From contig NZ_PCNZ01000024.1 of the NCBI RefSeq assembly GCF_002975175.1, positions 1 through 63,908 on the forward strand: a DNA stretch of 63,908 bases. Direction: 5' to 3'. The DNA is from Bacillus sp. MYb209. Lineage in GTDB: Bacteria > Bacillota > Bacilli > Bacillales > Bacillaceae_G. Shown here in pieces: positions 26,352-35,441 of the stretch. Positions within the stretch are counted from its first letter, which is position 1. Each line of letters opens with the position of its first letter. The position numbers and the translations under genes are program-made. Below the pieces are notes generated by a model, which saw nothing but the letters and a program-made list of their open reading frames with translations, did not search any database and was not told the origin of the DNA.

Positions 26352-26985
26352 CTATTTATATGCAACTAACGCCCAATGACATGGAGCTGTTTGTCTCCAG
26401 TTTACACTTGAAAACCCTGTTTCTCTTAGAAGAGTATCTAACTCATTAACGAAAGGATATGCTTCTGCGTTATCACATTTCTTCCCAATTCGTTCTCTCG
26501 CTTCATTTAATGCAAACTGAGATGCGAACATAATATCTAAGAGAAGAAACTTTCCCTCATTCTTCAAAATTCTATACGCCTCTTCACAAGCTTGCTTCCT
26601 TTTTGAAGGTAGCACCTCATGGAAACAGAAACTTGAAATAACTAAATCAAACGCTTCATTTTCTTGATTTGTATTAGTAAATGAACCTAGATTTAATTGC
26701 TATTTGGGATATTTCACTTTTCATTTTTCTAACATCCCTTCCTCCAGACACATCTACTCCTACTACATTCTCATTATTATCACTGCTCACTAATGAAGCA
26801 AATGTGCCTGTCCCTATTCCAATATCAATAATCTTTTTCCTCTTATTTAGCTGAATCATTTCCTTCGCTTCAATTAAACTATGATTCTAGCCATACAAAG
26901 GACCTGTTGCTTCTTGTAAATTTTCATCGTAAGTTTTGGCCCAATCGTTAAATAATTTTTGTGTCGCTTCAAGAGTACGTATCAA
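26352..26985 (-). pseudogene. SAM-dependent methyltransferase, multiply disrupted
   Basis: A TTG start at 26985 behind AGGAGGGG opens MIRTLEATQKLFNDWAKTYD..., but an in-frame TAG lies at 26887-26889 (between LYG and NHSL). The frame then encodes motif I IIDIGIGTGTFASLV. It appears shifted near 26740, where EGMLEKM is readable in another frame, and shifts again near 26695 before FDLVISSFCFHEVLPSKRK and the C-terminal part to 26352. At least one nonsense and one or two frameshift lesions are needed to explain it. The original was about 210 aa. Confidence 0.85.
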
Positions 26986-27188
26986 TTACAACCCCTCCTG
27001 TTACTCTTTTCTCATCTTCACTTAAAAATATGTTTTATTCTTTTCATTTCTATCACTCCGCTCGTACTAAGCTATTTTATAATTTCGATACCATATCCAC
27101 TTTTCCCTTCTAAAGCGACAACCTAATTCATACATTCATGTTAAAATATAGAAAATAAGATTTTTTCTTATGGAGGTGTAAAATTCCT

Positions 27189-27737
27189 ATGTATATTTTC
27201 ATCGGCTTATCCCTCTTGCTCATTTTACTCATTTTTTTATTCGCAAAAAAATTCACACCAAACTCATTTATGATGACAAATTTTAAAGGAAATAGCTTTA
27301 AGACATTTTCAATTGGTATTTTAATTGCTGCCACACTCTCTATTTCATATGGGATTTATCACGCAGTAACATATCAACCTAGTTATTTAGATATAAAATT
27401 ACAAAATCAAAATTACACTGTTTTCGGTAATGTTGGCGAATTCGGTTATTTCTCAGAAGAATTACTAAAAAAAGATGCAGAAATCGAACTGTATTTTGTC
27501 TCTTGGGAAGCAATGCATTTAAAAAATCCAGAAATAATTATAGACTATCCTTCAGGCAAACAGGAAACATGGAAGCCTAATATAACATTAATTCCTACAA
27601 ATAAATTAAAAGAAAAACATAGTATTAAAGAACTTTATCGGCTCTCACCGTATTCCTTTAAAGAATCTGGCAAAATTACATTAACAATTAATGAGAATAA
27701 AGAAACACATAAAAGTGTTTCAATTAATGTGAAATAA
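27189..27737 (+). CDS. Membrane protein of unknown function
   Basis: 182 aa. Two helices (about 2-19 and 36-60) are followed by a predicted extracytoplasmic beta-rich domain with DIKLQNQNYTVFG and ELYRLSPYSFKESGKITLTI. I do not recognise the family. GGAGGTG lies ten bases before the ATG. It stands alone, with a shared terminator downstream. Confidence 0.75.
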   Translation: MYIFIGLSLLLILLIFLFAKKFTPNSFMMTNFKGNSFKTFSIGILIAATLSISYGIYHAVTYQPSYLDIKLQNQNYTVFGNVGEFGYFSEELLKKDAEIELYFVSWEAMHLKNPEIIIDYPSGKQETWKPNITLIPTNKLKEKHSIKELYRLSPYSFKESGKITLTINENKETHKSVSINVK

Positions 27738-27750
27738 ATACAAATAAAAC

Positions 27751-27780
27751 GTCCCTCCATTTTACTGGAGGGACATTTTA
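27751..27780. terminator. Bidirectional terminator
   Basis: The stem GTCCCTCC / GGAGGGAC with loop ATTTTACT lies between convergent genes. Confidence 0.85.
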
Positions 27781-27802
27781 TTTACATATGTATTCAACAT
27801 TA

Positions 27803-29203
27803 TTATTTTGACTGTCCATGCAATGTAGCAATTATTTCATCGGCAGTATTCTTTCCGTTTCCAATACAAGCACCAATTCCTACACCGTAATATGAAGCAC
27901 CAGCTAAGTATACATTAGGATAAAGCGAGGCCAATTTTTCTTGTAATGATTGAACAGCTTGATTATGTTCTAAATGATATTTCGGCATTAAATCTTTCCA
28001 ATTTGTAACTTCAATTACTTCCGGTTCACCTTTAATTCCGAGGCTCTTTTCAATATCATATAAAGCAACTCGTACTAATTCTTCTTCACTATAATTTTTA
28101 ATCGTTTCATATACTGGATTTGCGCTCTTATAAAACATTCTTACTAACAGCTTTTGTTTACTAGATGTGTGTTTCCACTTCCTGCTCGTCCATGTACAAG
28201 CATCACAATGTAAATCACTATTTTCCGTTACGATAAATCCTGTGCCGTCAGCCGGTAGTTGTTCATCTAGTATTTCAAATCCTAAGTAAATACTTATAAG
28301 AGACGAGTTTTTAAACTTATTAAATTGCTCATTTAACTCATTAGACTGTACTAAAGTTTGTGCGATATTATGCGGAGCTGCTAAAACGACATAATCCGCT
28401 TGTATTGCCTCATAATTCTCAAAAGATATCTCATATCGATCATCTTTTTTACTTACAGCTGTCGTTACAATACCTTTTTTTATTTCAGTTTCAGTCAATA
28501 CCTCTCCTAAGCGATTAATAATCGCAGAAAGTCCACTTTTAAATGATACAAATTTCTTATTTCCTGCTGACTGAAATTGCTTTTTATTCTCTTCAAAACC
28601 TTTAATAATACTTCCATATTTATTTTTATAATCCAGTAAATATGGCAATGTAGATGCCATAGTAAGTTCATTTAATTTACCAGAATATACACCTGAAAGT
28701 ACAGGAGCGATTTGTTTTTCAACTAATTCTTTTCCTAAGAAGCTTTCCAAAAATACAGCAAGTGATGTATCCTTTGTAAACTCTTTATTTTTCGTTATAA
28801 AATCTTTTAAAGCAACAATTTTCCCTTTCGTTGAGACTAGTGTACTGCTAAATAATGATTCAACACTCATAGGAATCCCAAATATAGTGTCAGAAGGAAT
28901 TGGATGTAATATGTTATCAGTGTATATGTAAGAAATACCTGTTTCGTTATATACCATTTCATCTTCTAAATTTAAATCTTTTACAAGCGGCAAAACATGT
29001 TCATTACGAGCTACGATTGAATCTGCTCCTGATTCCATAATGAAATCCTTTTCTTCCACACTGTGGATCTTCCCACCTAAATACTCTTCTTTCTCTATCA
29101 GGATTAAATTTAAATCTATATTATAATCCTTCTTTAATTTTTCTAAATAAAACATAGTAGAAAGTCCGGTAATACCTCCACCGATGACAACGACTGTTTT
29201 CAT
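27803..29203 (-). CDS. hemY: HemY-type protoporphyrinogen/coproporphyrinogen oxidase
   Basis: 466 aa FAD enzyme that oxidises coproporphyrinogen III or protoporphyrinogen IX in haem synthesis. The dinucleotide-binding start VVVIGGGITGLSTMFYLE and IEKEEYLGGKIHS (about 36-48) are followed by ESGADSIV. The C-terminal FAD contact is YLAGASYYGVGIGACIGNG. The start at 29203 follows AGGAG; the frame opens at 29257 without support. It is not beside hemE/hemH here, so it may be a second copy. Confidence 0.88.
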   Translation of the reverse strand: MKTVVVIGGGITGLSTMFYLEKLKKDYNIDLNLILIEKEEYLGGKIHSVEEKDFIMESGADSIVARNEHVLPLVKDLNLEDEMVYNETGISYIYTDNILHPIPSDTIFGIPMSVESLFSSTLVSTKGKIVALKDFITKNKEFTKDTSLAVFLESFLGKELVEKQIAPVLSGVYSGKLNELTMASTLPYLLDYKNKYGSIIKGFEENKKQFQSAGNKKFVSFKSGLSAIINRLGEVLTETEIKKGIVTTAVSKKDDRYEISFENYEAIQADYVVLAAPHNIAQTLVQSNELNEQFNKFKNSSLISIYLGFEILDEQLPADGTGFIVTENSDLHCDACTWTSRKWKHTSSKQKLLVRMFYKSANPVYETIKNYSEEELVRVALYDIEKSLGIKGEPEVIEVTNWKDLMPKYHLEHNQAVQSLQEKLASLYPNVYLAGASYYGVGIGACIGNGKNTADEIIATLHGQSK

Positions 29204-29263
29204 ATTTGCTGCGCTCCTAACCGATACAATTAATAATTCCTTTATTATTATAACCAAAAATCA

Positions 29264-29992
29264 TCATACTCGACTAGCAGCTTGATCATTCTGTAAGAAA
29301 TTAGACACTATATATGAATACATTTTAGGTTGATCGTTATGCACTAAATGACCTGCAAACGGAATAACAGCAATATGTATATTATTGTTTAATTGTTTAA
29401 AGGTTGTAGCAGCTGTAACTTCATCTTCTGAATCTCCTCCAACAATACACAGTGTAGGTACTTTAAGGTTAGCTACATCACTTGTTTCATGAAATGGGTA
29501 CCACTCCTTAACTTGCCACGATTCAAGTAACCCTTTCCAGTCACTTTTTACATGAATTTGATTCATATAAGTTACAACTTCTTCATTTTCCATCAGCTGT
29601 TGATGGCACTTTGCCTCGTACTCCTGAGACTCTTCCCAATTATCTCGCTTAACCGGAAAGATACCTGAAATAGTTAATGTACTCACTTTATCTGGATATT
29701 TTTTTGCAAATAATAAAGCGACTAATCCCCAAAGTGAAACACCTGCCACATGACATCTATTTATTCGCAAATACACTAGCGTATCATTTAAATCCTTAGC
29801 AGAGCGGAGAAAATAATTATCTAATGTCCCCCCAGATTTCCCATGTCCTCTTAAGTCAGGACGAATTACTTGATGATTTTTTTCGCGAAAAAATTCTACC
29901 TGCTCTTCGAATTCTACTAAACCTGTCATACCACCAGAATGTAAAAATACAATTGGTTCCCCTTCGCCTGAAATATGTGTATGTAATATCAT
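29264..29992 (-). CDS. Alpha/beta-fold hydrolase
   Basis: 242 aa. The nucleophile Ser is in AGVSLWGLV (about residue 86), with Trp inside the elbow. The oxyanion region is FLHSGGMTG, an acidic residue lies in VGGDSEDE and the catalytic His is in FAGHLVHND (about 220). The substrate is unknown; relatives include esterases and haloperoxidases. It ends about 60 bases before the hemY-like start on the same strand, suggesting cotranscription. Confidence 0.87.
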   Translation of the reverse strand: MILHTHISGEGEPIVFLHSGGMTGLVEFEEQVEFFREKNHQVIRPDLRGHGKSGGTLDNYFLRSAKDLNDTLVYLRINRCHVAGVSLWGLVALLFAKKYPDKVSTLTISGIFPVKRDNWEESQEYEAKCHQQLMENEEVVTYMNQIHVKSDWKGLLESWQVKEWYPFHETSDVANLKVPTLCIVGGDSEDEVTAATTFKQLNNNIHIAVIPFAGHLVHNDQPKMYSYIVSNFLQNDQAASRV

Positions 29993-30063
29993 GTATCTCC
30001 CTCCTGTTAAACAGAATATTACGTTAATTACTAGTATATCGAATATATTTCCAAATTACCAAA

Positions 30064-30104
30064 TAAAAAAGAACTATAACATTTTCAAATCATGTCATAG
30101 TTCT
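30064..30104 (-). terminator. Terminator of the Spo0E-like gene
   Basis: The stem AGAACTAT / ATAGTTCT is followed by TTTTTTATTT on the minus strand. Confidence 0.75.
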
Positions 30105-30106
30105 CT

Positions 30107-30256
30107 CTATTTTATAAACATAAACCAATTTATCAATTTGTCTATTTCTTGGCTAAGTGCTATTACTTTTTCATGTTGAAGTCCATAATTTGAGACTAGA
30201 TTCAATAATTCTTCTTTTTTCAATTCAATTACTTTTTCTAACTTTACTAATTCCAT
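30107..30256 (-). CDS. Spo0E-like aspartyl-phosphate phosphatase
   Basis: 49 aa. Two helices separated by a short loop (NYGLQHEKV) end in ALSQEIDKLIN, which is the SQELD-type signature of the Spo0E/YnzD/YisI family. These proteins dephosphorylate phosphorylated Spo0A and delay sporulation. The size is typical. The ribosome site is poor (GGAG about 14 bases upstream), so translation may be weak or start elsewhere. A terminator follows immediately. It is below the usual gene-calling length. Confidence 0.8.
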   Translation of the reverse strand: MELVKLEKVIELKKEELLNLVSNYGLQHEKVIALSQEIDKLINWFMFIK

Positions 30257-30379
30257 GTCGTCTTTATTCGCTCCAATTTTAAAATATATGTATTTTAGTA
30301 TAGCCTACTTACATAATAAGTAAAAGTCTCATACTAATGTAAAATCTTACATATTTAAAAAAACAATATACTACTAACA

Positions 30380-30406
30380 AAAAAAGAGACTTAAACTAAG
30401 TCCCTT
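30380..30406 (-). terminator. Terminator of the ABM-like gene
   Basis: The stem AG.GACTTA / TAAGTC.CT is followed by seven T on the minus strand. Confidence 0.65.
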
Positions 30407-30414
30407 CTTACAAA

Positions 30415-30756
30415 TCATATTAATTCTCTACCATACTTACTATGCAATACTTCCTTACAATTATCCCATTTAGGAATCGTATCATGTTCCCAATTCGTAT
30501 ATTCTAATTCACTAGCTATATCCCTTGCAACTTTCATTGCCTTTAAATGATTACCATTGTTACGGTACGCTTTCATATACTCTTTATTCTCCCAAACCGT
30601 TAACGTCCAATATGTATGCCATCTTTCTTTTTGAGATGAAGAATGTATTAATCCATTTGCATTCTTAGATTGTAAAAATGCTCTCGTTGTATATACGAAA
30701 AAATTAGGTAACATTCTGATGCCTTTTAAACGCATTCTTGTAACAGAAACGAACAT
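30415..30756 (-). CDS. ABM/DUF3291-like dimeric alpha-beta barrel protein
   Basis: 113 aa. The pattern MFVSVTRMRLKG..., WHTYWTLTVWENKEYMKAY and NHLKAMKVARDIASE fits the antibiotic-biosynthesis-monooxygenase fold, in which Trp-Trp and His line the pocket. The precise activity is unknown. It is a single gene, with no obvious partners. Confidence 0.7.
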   Translation of the reverse strand: MFVSVTRMRLKGIRMLPNFFVYTTRAFLQSKNANGLIHSSSQKERWHTYWTLTVWENKEYMKAYRNNGNHLKAMKVARDIASELEYTNWEHDTIPKWDNCKEVLHSKYGRELI

Positions 30757-31035
30757 ATTCTACATCCTCTCACGTAAAGAATAATTTTTTTACAGAAGAA
30801 TTTCGTATTTCTATTAATATGTTACTAAAGCTTATGAATTTGTGCCATTTACTCTTAATTTAAATTTAGAATCTCTATCTTATTTTTGTTTTTTTCTTTT
30901 GTCAAATCTCTCATCTTCTTAAACATACAAAGTGAAAATCAAATGTGTATGCATTTATAGAAAGCTGTTTTATTATACACGCGAATCTTTACGTAATTGA
31001 TACTTTCACTTAGTATGTATCCTTAAGCTACTTCC

Positions 31036-31596
31036 TTAGCTTAAAGAAGGTGTTAATACAAATAAGATGTGGTTCATTTCCTCACTCTTATTCAAAAATC
31101 TATGTTTCACGTTCGGTGGAATACGCACAACATCTCCTTTTTCTAAAAAATATTCATTCCCTTCCAATTCCACATACACTTCCCCTTTCATTACAACAGC
31201 AATTTCTTCTTTATCTTCGTGAGAATAATGACTTTCTGTTGTATTTGCACGTCCATTTAAATCCATCATTAGCATTTCAATACGAGCTTTCATAAAATCT
31301 GGTGTTAATACATCGTAAACAATATGATCATTATTTTCTCGATATACTTTTTTCCGATCTTTCTTCTTAGAAATAAGCGAGTCTGTATCAATATCATTAA
31401 TAAAAAGAGTAAATAGCGGTACATTTAATGCTTTCGCTATTAATTCCAATACATTTAAAGAAGGATTGGCATGTCCTCTTTCAATTTGACTAATAAGTGA
31501 AGTACTAATTCCTGCATAATCAGCAAATTCACGAATTGTCATATTATTTTTCTTACGATAACTTAAAACAGTTTGACCTAGTCGATAATGAATCAT
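31036..31596 (-). CDS. XRE-family regulator with C-terminal cupin domain
   Basis: 186 aa from ATG 31596, behind GGAAGGTG; the frame opens at 31668. The helix-turn-helix MTIREFADYAGISTSLISQIE (core) is at about 18-40 and the cupin at about 110-180 (SHYSHEDKEEIAVVMKGEVYV, PPNVKHRF). It has the same architecture as the regulator at 15486, and is likewise divergent from a transporter gene (31768), which it probably controls. A palindrome TTAAGCTA...TAGCTTAA overlaps its stop. Confidence 0.9.
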   Translation of the reverse strand: MIHYRLGQTVLSYRKKNNMTIREFADYAGISTSLISQIERGHANPSLNVLELIAKALNVPLFTLFINDIDTDSLISKKKDRKKVYRENNDHIVYDVLTPDFMKARIEMLMMDLNGRANTTESHYSHEDKEEIAVVMKGEVYVELEGNEYFLEKGDVVRIPPNVKHRFLNKSEEMNHILFVLTPSLS

Positions 31597-31767
31597 TGTT
31601 ACACCTTCCTTTCGTCCATCATAATACATCTTTCGTTCCTTTTGTGCTGACATACTAAACAGTGACAATTAATCCTTCCTTATTTCATCTTAGGCTTATA
31701 TACTAACTTTTGTACATTATATTATATACAGTTCATTATAATAAACAACCAAACGGAGGGACAAACT

Positions 31768-32658
31768 TTGAAATCACCTATTCTTTCATATTTCATCTTA
31801 TTTTTCGGTGTGTTCGCCTTATCTACTTCAGCAATCTTCGTAAAAATAGCAGATGCCCCTGCAGCAATCACTGCTTTTTATCGATTATTGTTTGCTACGG
31901 TAATTCTTTTACCGTTTCTAATATTTAATACAAACAATCGAAGCGAACTTCGCTCATTATCAAAAAAGCAATGGGGATTTGGACTCTTATCTGGATTATT
32001 TCTAGCAGCTCATTATGTCCTATGGTTTGAATCATTACAGTATACTTCTGTAGCAAGTTCTACAGTTATCGTAACGTTGCAACCTTTATTTTCAATGGTC
32101 GGTGGTTATTTTTTATTTAAGGAACGGTTTACGAAAGGTGCGATTATAGGCTGCCTTATTGCAATTTCAGGAAGTATCGTGATTGGGTGGCAAGATTTTC
32201 AAATTAGTGGCGAGGCTTTATACGGCGATATTTTAGCTTTTATTGCTGCTGGCGTCATAACAGCTTACTTTTTCATTAGTCAACATGTTCGTAAAGACCT
32301 ATCCCTAATACCGTACTCGGTAATTAGTTATGGCAGTAGTTCACTCTTTCTCGGTATATTTGCTTACACACAGCAGTCATATTTCTTCAATTACACTGCA
32401 CAAACATGGTGGTCCTTTATAGGTCTGGCATTCATTGCAACGATTTTAGGACAAACAATTTTCAATTGGTTATTAAAATGGATGAGTGCTACGGTTATCT
32501 CGATGAGTATTTTGGGAGAAACAATTGGAACTTGTATTCTAGCCTACTTCATTTTAGATGAAACAATTTCTTTACAACAAGGACTAGGAATTCTACTTAT
32601 TTTCATTGGATTAGCACTATTTTTATTACACCCGAAACAATCAAATCACAATTTATAA
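31768..32658 (+). CDS. EamA/DMT-family metabolite transporter
   Basis: 296 aa, ten predicted helices in two EamA repeats (VFALSTSAIFVKIADAPAA begins the first). The family exports amino acids, nucleosides or drugs. TTG start, seven bases after GGAGGG. It is divergent from an XRE-cupin regulator. A long terminator follows. Confidence 0.92.
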   Translation: MKSPILSYFILFFGVFALSTSAIFVKIADAPAAITAFYRLLFATVILLPFLIFNTNNRSELRSLSKKQWGFGLLSGLFLAAHYVLWFESLQYTSVASSTVIVTLQPLFSMVGGYFLFKERFTKGAIIGCLIAISGSIVIGWQDFQISGEALYGDILAFIAAGVITAYFFISQHVRKDLSLIPYSVISYGSSSLFLGIFAYTQQSYFFNYTAQTWWSFIGLAFIATILGQTIFNWLLKWMSATVISMSILGETIGTCILAYFILDETISLQQGLGILLIFIGLALFLLHPKQSNHNL

Positions 32659-32700
32659 ACAAGAAAAGCATGACATTAGTTTGTCATGCTTTTCTTGTTT
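32658..32700. terminator. Strong terminator, 18-bp stem
   Basis: Stem AACAAGAAAAGCATGACA / TGTCATGCTTTTCTTGTT after the EamA gene; it could also end transcripts on the minus strand. Confidence 0.9.
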
Positions 32701-32705
32701 ATTTA

Positions 32706-32948
32706 TTATTGCGGAGATTGTTCCACCTGCTGAATTAAATTTTTATCGTTACGATTAAACCCCTCACCAAGAAACAATGCATGCTCTTTCATAATACGTA
32801 ACCAAAATCTATTTTCAGTTATAGATCTTTCAATAAATAATTGTTCTGTTAATGATTCAGATGGAGCTGCTTTCAATTCCGGTGGCAACAGCATAGCCCG
32901 CTATGGGTCCATAATAAAATGTCCAGGAATAGGTTGGTCTGTCGACAT
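32706..32948 (-). pseudogene. DUF2935-like protein, nonsense and 3' truncated
   Basis: ATG 32948 behind AAGGAGTG opens MSTDQPIPGHFIMDP, then a TAG at 32901-32903, then the same frame continues RAMLLPPELKA... and FIERSITENRFWLRIMKEHA. That stretch is typical of the start of DUF2935 proteins (about 260-280 aa). The frame ends at 32706, right by the neighbouring terminator, so about three quarters of the gene is missing. Confidence 0.7.
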
Positions 32949-33017
32949 TACAATCACTCCTTGTTCCTTGAATGCTCAATTATACTATGTATGAAAATAC
33001 ATAAAATTTAAATATAC

Positions 33018-33221
33018 TTATGCGATGATTTTTTCAAGGTTTTTGAAATTTTCACATATACATTTCTCTATCTCATACTTTGGCGCAGGTTGATCTACAC
33101 CTTTAATACGATGTTTATGTCCATTTTGTTCATTCCCCTTGCACATAGAAATAGATTCTATTAAGTCATATGCTTTCCGGATCAAGATGATTCCTAATGT
33201 TTCACCTACTAAACATTCCAT
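33018..33221 (-). CDS. Hypothetical 67-aa protein
   Basis: Reads MECLVGETLGIILIRKAYDLIES... with three cysteines and an amphipathic end (CENFKNLEKIIA). Not recognised. AGGAG lies about 15 bases before the ATG, too far for a good start. It may be a remnant. Confidence 0.4.
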   Translation of the reverse strand: MECLVGETLGIILIRKAYDLIESISMCKGNEQNGHKHRIKGVDQPAPKYEIEKCICENFKNLEKIIA

Positions 33222-33323
33222 TGGATAAAAAATTGCTCCTACCTTTTAATATAAAAAAAGCATGACGTAATTTCGCCATACTTTTTCTCATATTAAATCA
33301 ATATTTCCGTTCATTTCATATCT

Positions 33324-33836
33324 CTATATATTATGTACAATAAAACCACTTGGTCTAAAACGACTCATCATGATTTCATTAATAAACTTTCCATGAGCCT
33401 TCAAATTACCTACCTTTACACCTTCTTCTACAAATCCGAATTTCTCATATAAAGCTTTCGCTCCGGGATTCGTTTCTAATACACCAAGTTCTACTCGCTC
33501 TAACATTAACCAATTGTCAGCAAGATCAAGCATTTTTGTAAGTAACGCTTTTCCAATTCCTTTATTGTGATATTCGCTATCTACTCCAATGAATAAATCT
33601 CCCGAGTGAGATCTACGTCCTGGACTTTGGGTTAAACCGATAAATCCAACAACTTCTCCATCAAATTCTGCAACAAATTCAAATTGATTGGGTGCTAAAT
33701 TTCGAATTCTATTCTCCATCGCGTCTACACGCATACTAGGTAAGAAAACCATATAAGGTAAAACTTCATCTTGAATACATATACGATGAATTGCCCTAGC
33801 ATCTTGTACTTCTACTGCTCTTACATTAATCTCCAT
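33324..33836 (-). CDS. GNAT acetyltransferase
   Basis: 170 aa from ATG 33836 behind GGAGGGG. It has the core motif VDSEYHNKGIGKALLTKML (about residues 87-105) and the closing NPGAKALYEKFGFVEEG (about 127-143). It is a single-domain GNAT related to PhnO/YhhY-type enzymes; substrate unknown. Single gene. Confidence 0.9.
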   Translation of the reverse strand: MEINVRAVEVQDARAIHRICIQDEVLPYMVFLPSMRVDAMENRIRNLAPNQFEFVAEFDGEVVGFIGLTQSPGRRSHSGDLFIGVDSEYHNKGIGKALLTKMLDLADNWLMLERVELGVLETNPGAKALYEKFGFVEEGVKVGNLKAHGKFINEIMMSRFRPSGFIVHNI

Positions 33837-33851
33837 CTTTCTCCCCTCCAT

Positions 33852-34162
33852 TCAAATAATCATATAGATATTCTAATATGTTATGTAAAAATCCTTCCTG
33901 ACCTCATTTAATTGTGTCATTTTCATACAATTATTTCGGTATAATAATAACTTTTCAACCTCAACACTCTATGCAAAAATCCAAGCGACTTGAATTTAAC
34001 TATTCACCCGATTATATAATTCAAGTAGTTCCTCTACAGGAATATTATTTATTTTCATACCAGTTATATCACTATTTTGTATTTCAACATTTTTAAGAGA
34101 ACATTAAAATAAAATGTTTAATATTTATTAATCGATTTAATACAATTAGACCTGCATAACAT
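33852..34162. other. Interval with gene relic, no intact gene
   Basis: 310 bases. The minus strand holds the C-terminal relic described at 33996. The + strand frame from 33914 has no ribosome site and looks spurious. Confidence 0.5.
33996..34103 (-). pseudogene. C-terminal relic of an unidentified protein
   Basis: An open minus-strand stretch without start reads NVEIQNSDITGMKINN followed by IPVEELLELYNRVNS and a stop. This GMKIN...ELLELY pattern is how several pentapeptide-like or polymer-forming Bacillus proteins end, but I cannot name the family. The 5' part is missing. Confidence 0.4.
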
Positions 34163-34214
34163 AAAAGCTCTAAATCGTGAACATTAATAAAAGTCCACGA
34201 TTTAGAGCTTTTTT
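34163..34214 (-). terminator. Terminator of the germinant-receptor operon
   Basis: Stem AAAAGCTCTAAATCGTG / CACGATTTAGAGCTTTT, 17 bp, with T-run on the minus strand. Confidence 0.9.
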
Positions 34215-34235
34215 ATATTTCATGTTGCTCATTCA

Positions 34236-35441
34236 TTAAGCGCCTTCTGTACCATAATCTTCAATTGTTAATTTCACATTATATTTAATTGGCGTCTTAC
34301 TAAACACTTTATCCCAATCCTTTTCAACTTTCTTCCATACTTTTGGATACTCGATTTTCAAACTAGTATTAAAGCCAGCAACATCAGTTTTATATTCCTT
34401 TTGAATTTTTTGTAATGTATGTTTCACTAATCGCTTCACTTCTTGTTGGGCAGATTGCTCCGCCCTTTTGAGAAATGTATTTTTAAAAGCTTCCTCTGAC
34501 TCAGACCAGTTTTCGGATAACCGGCCCACAGACTGCACATTGACATCGAATGAGATTTTATCCCCTTTAACATGGGGCGTAATTTTACTTTTCATAGATT
34601 TCACTTCATACATAACCAATTTTTTCGTTTTTTTATCATAACTTTTCACCAACCCACTTTTCCCTTTTCCAGTTATCCACATTAACCCTTCCAATTCATT
34701 CTCGTTTAAAAAGCCACGAAGTTTTTTTGTACCCCCTTTAATGACAGCAGCACCTACATATTTCACTTCTCCGTTTATAGAAATCACATTTGGCAAAAGA
34801 AAACTCGCCCCAGATTTCACCTTTCCTGGTAGTTTTGCAAGTGGCATCGGCGGTAAAATTCGTGAGGATCTATATTGATTATCCTCGATATCAATCAAGC
34901 GAAATGCTGGAATTTCCCCAGGTTCTTTTGATTTTAACGCATCACTAGCTAGCCCTTTACTAACCATAATAAAGCAACTAGGTCTCATCTCATTATCACG
35001 AACGTAGATGTCCAATAACTGCGTTAAATTATATGTTCGGGCGATACTTTCACTTACAACTATTACTTTCGTATGATGAAAAATGATAGGCCTTTGCCTT
35101 CTCAATGCAACTTCACGTATTGATTGATGAAGAGAATCTCCTGTTTCTGCAACATTCATATAAGCTTTTTGTTGCGATACTCCACCTTTTCCTCCGTCTG
35201 ATGATGATTGTGCTTTAACAAATTGATAGGTGGTTGTTATCAAATTCTTCTTTTTATATCCGCCGCCCTTTTCTTCAATTTCTTTCTCAATCTTTGTTTC
35301 TTTTTCTTTATCTATTGCTATACCTACAGCGAAACCTAACTCCTCAATTTCATGACTACTCCAGCATCCTGTAAGTAATAAGAGAAAAACTATTGACGTT
35401 ATTCTTATAATAATTTTTCTACCTTTAACATTTTGGTTCAT
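34236..35441 (-). CDS. Ger(x)C-family germinant receptor lipoprotein (C subunit)
   Basis: 401 aa. The signal peptide ends in the lipobox LLLTGC, Cys at about residue 26, followed by WSSHEIEELGFAVGIAID, a diagnostic GerAC opening. The remaining sequence fits the three-domain GerC fold; PIIFHHTKVIVVSES is a conserved strand. The mature protein is lipid-anchored on the outer face of the spore inner membrane. It overlaps the B-subunit gene by 17 bases and ends the operon. It works with the A and B subunits to sense nutrients. Confidence 0.95.
   Translation of the reverse strand: MNQNVKGRKIIIRITSIVFLLLLTGCWSSHEIEELGFAVGIAIDKEKETKIEKEIEEKGGGYKKKNLITTTYQFVKAQSSSDGGKGGVSQQKAYMNVAETGDSLHQSIREVALRRQRPIIFHHTKVIVVSESIARTYNLTQLLDIYVRDNEMRPSCFIMVSKGLASDALKSKEPGEIPAFRLIDIEDNQYRSSRILPPMPLAKLPGKVKSGASFLLPNVISINGEVKYVGAAVIKGGTKKLRGFLNENELEGLMWITGKGKSGLVKSYDKKTKKLVMYEVKSMKSKITPHVKGDKISFDVNVQSVGRLSENWSESEEAFKNTFLKRAEQSAQQEVKRLVKHTLQKIQKEYKTDVAGFNTSLKIEYPKVWKKVEKDWDKVFSKTPIKYNVKLTIEDYGTEGA

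Noticed and set aside
33914-34096. 60-aa + strand frame
   Set aside because: No ribosome site, aromatic-rich odd composition, antisense to a recognisable C-terminal relic.
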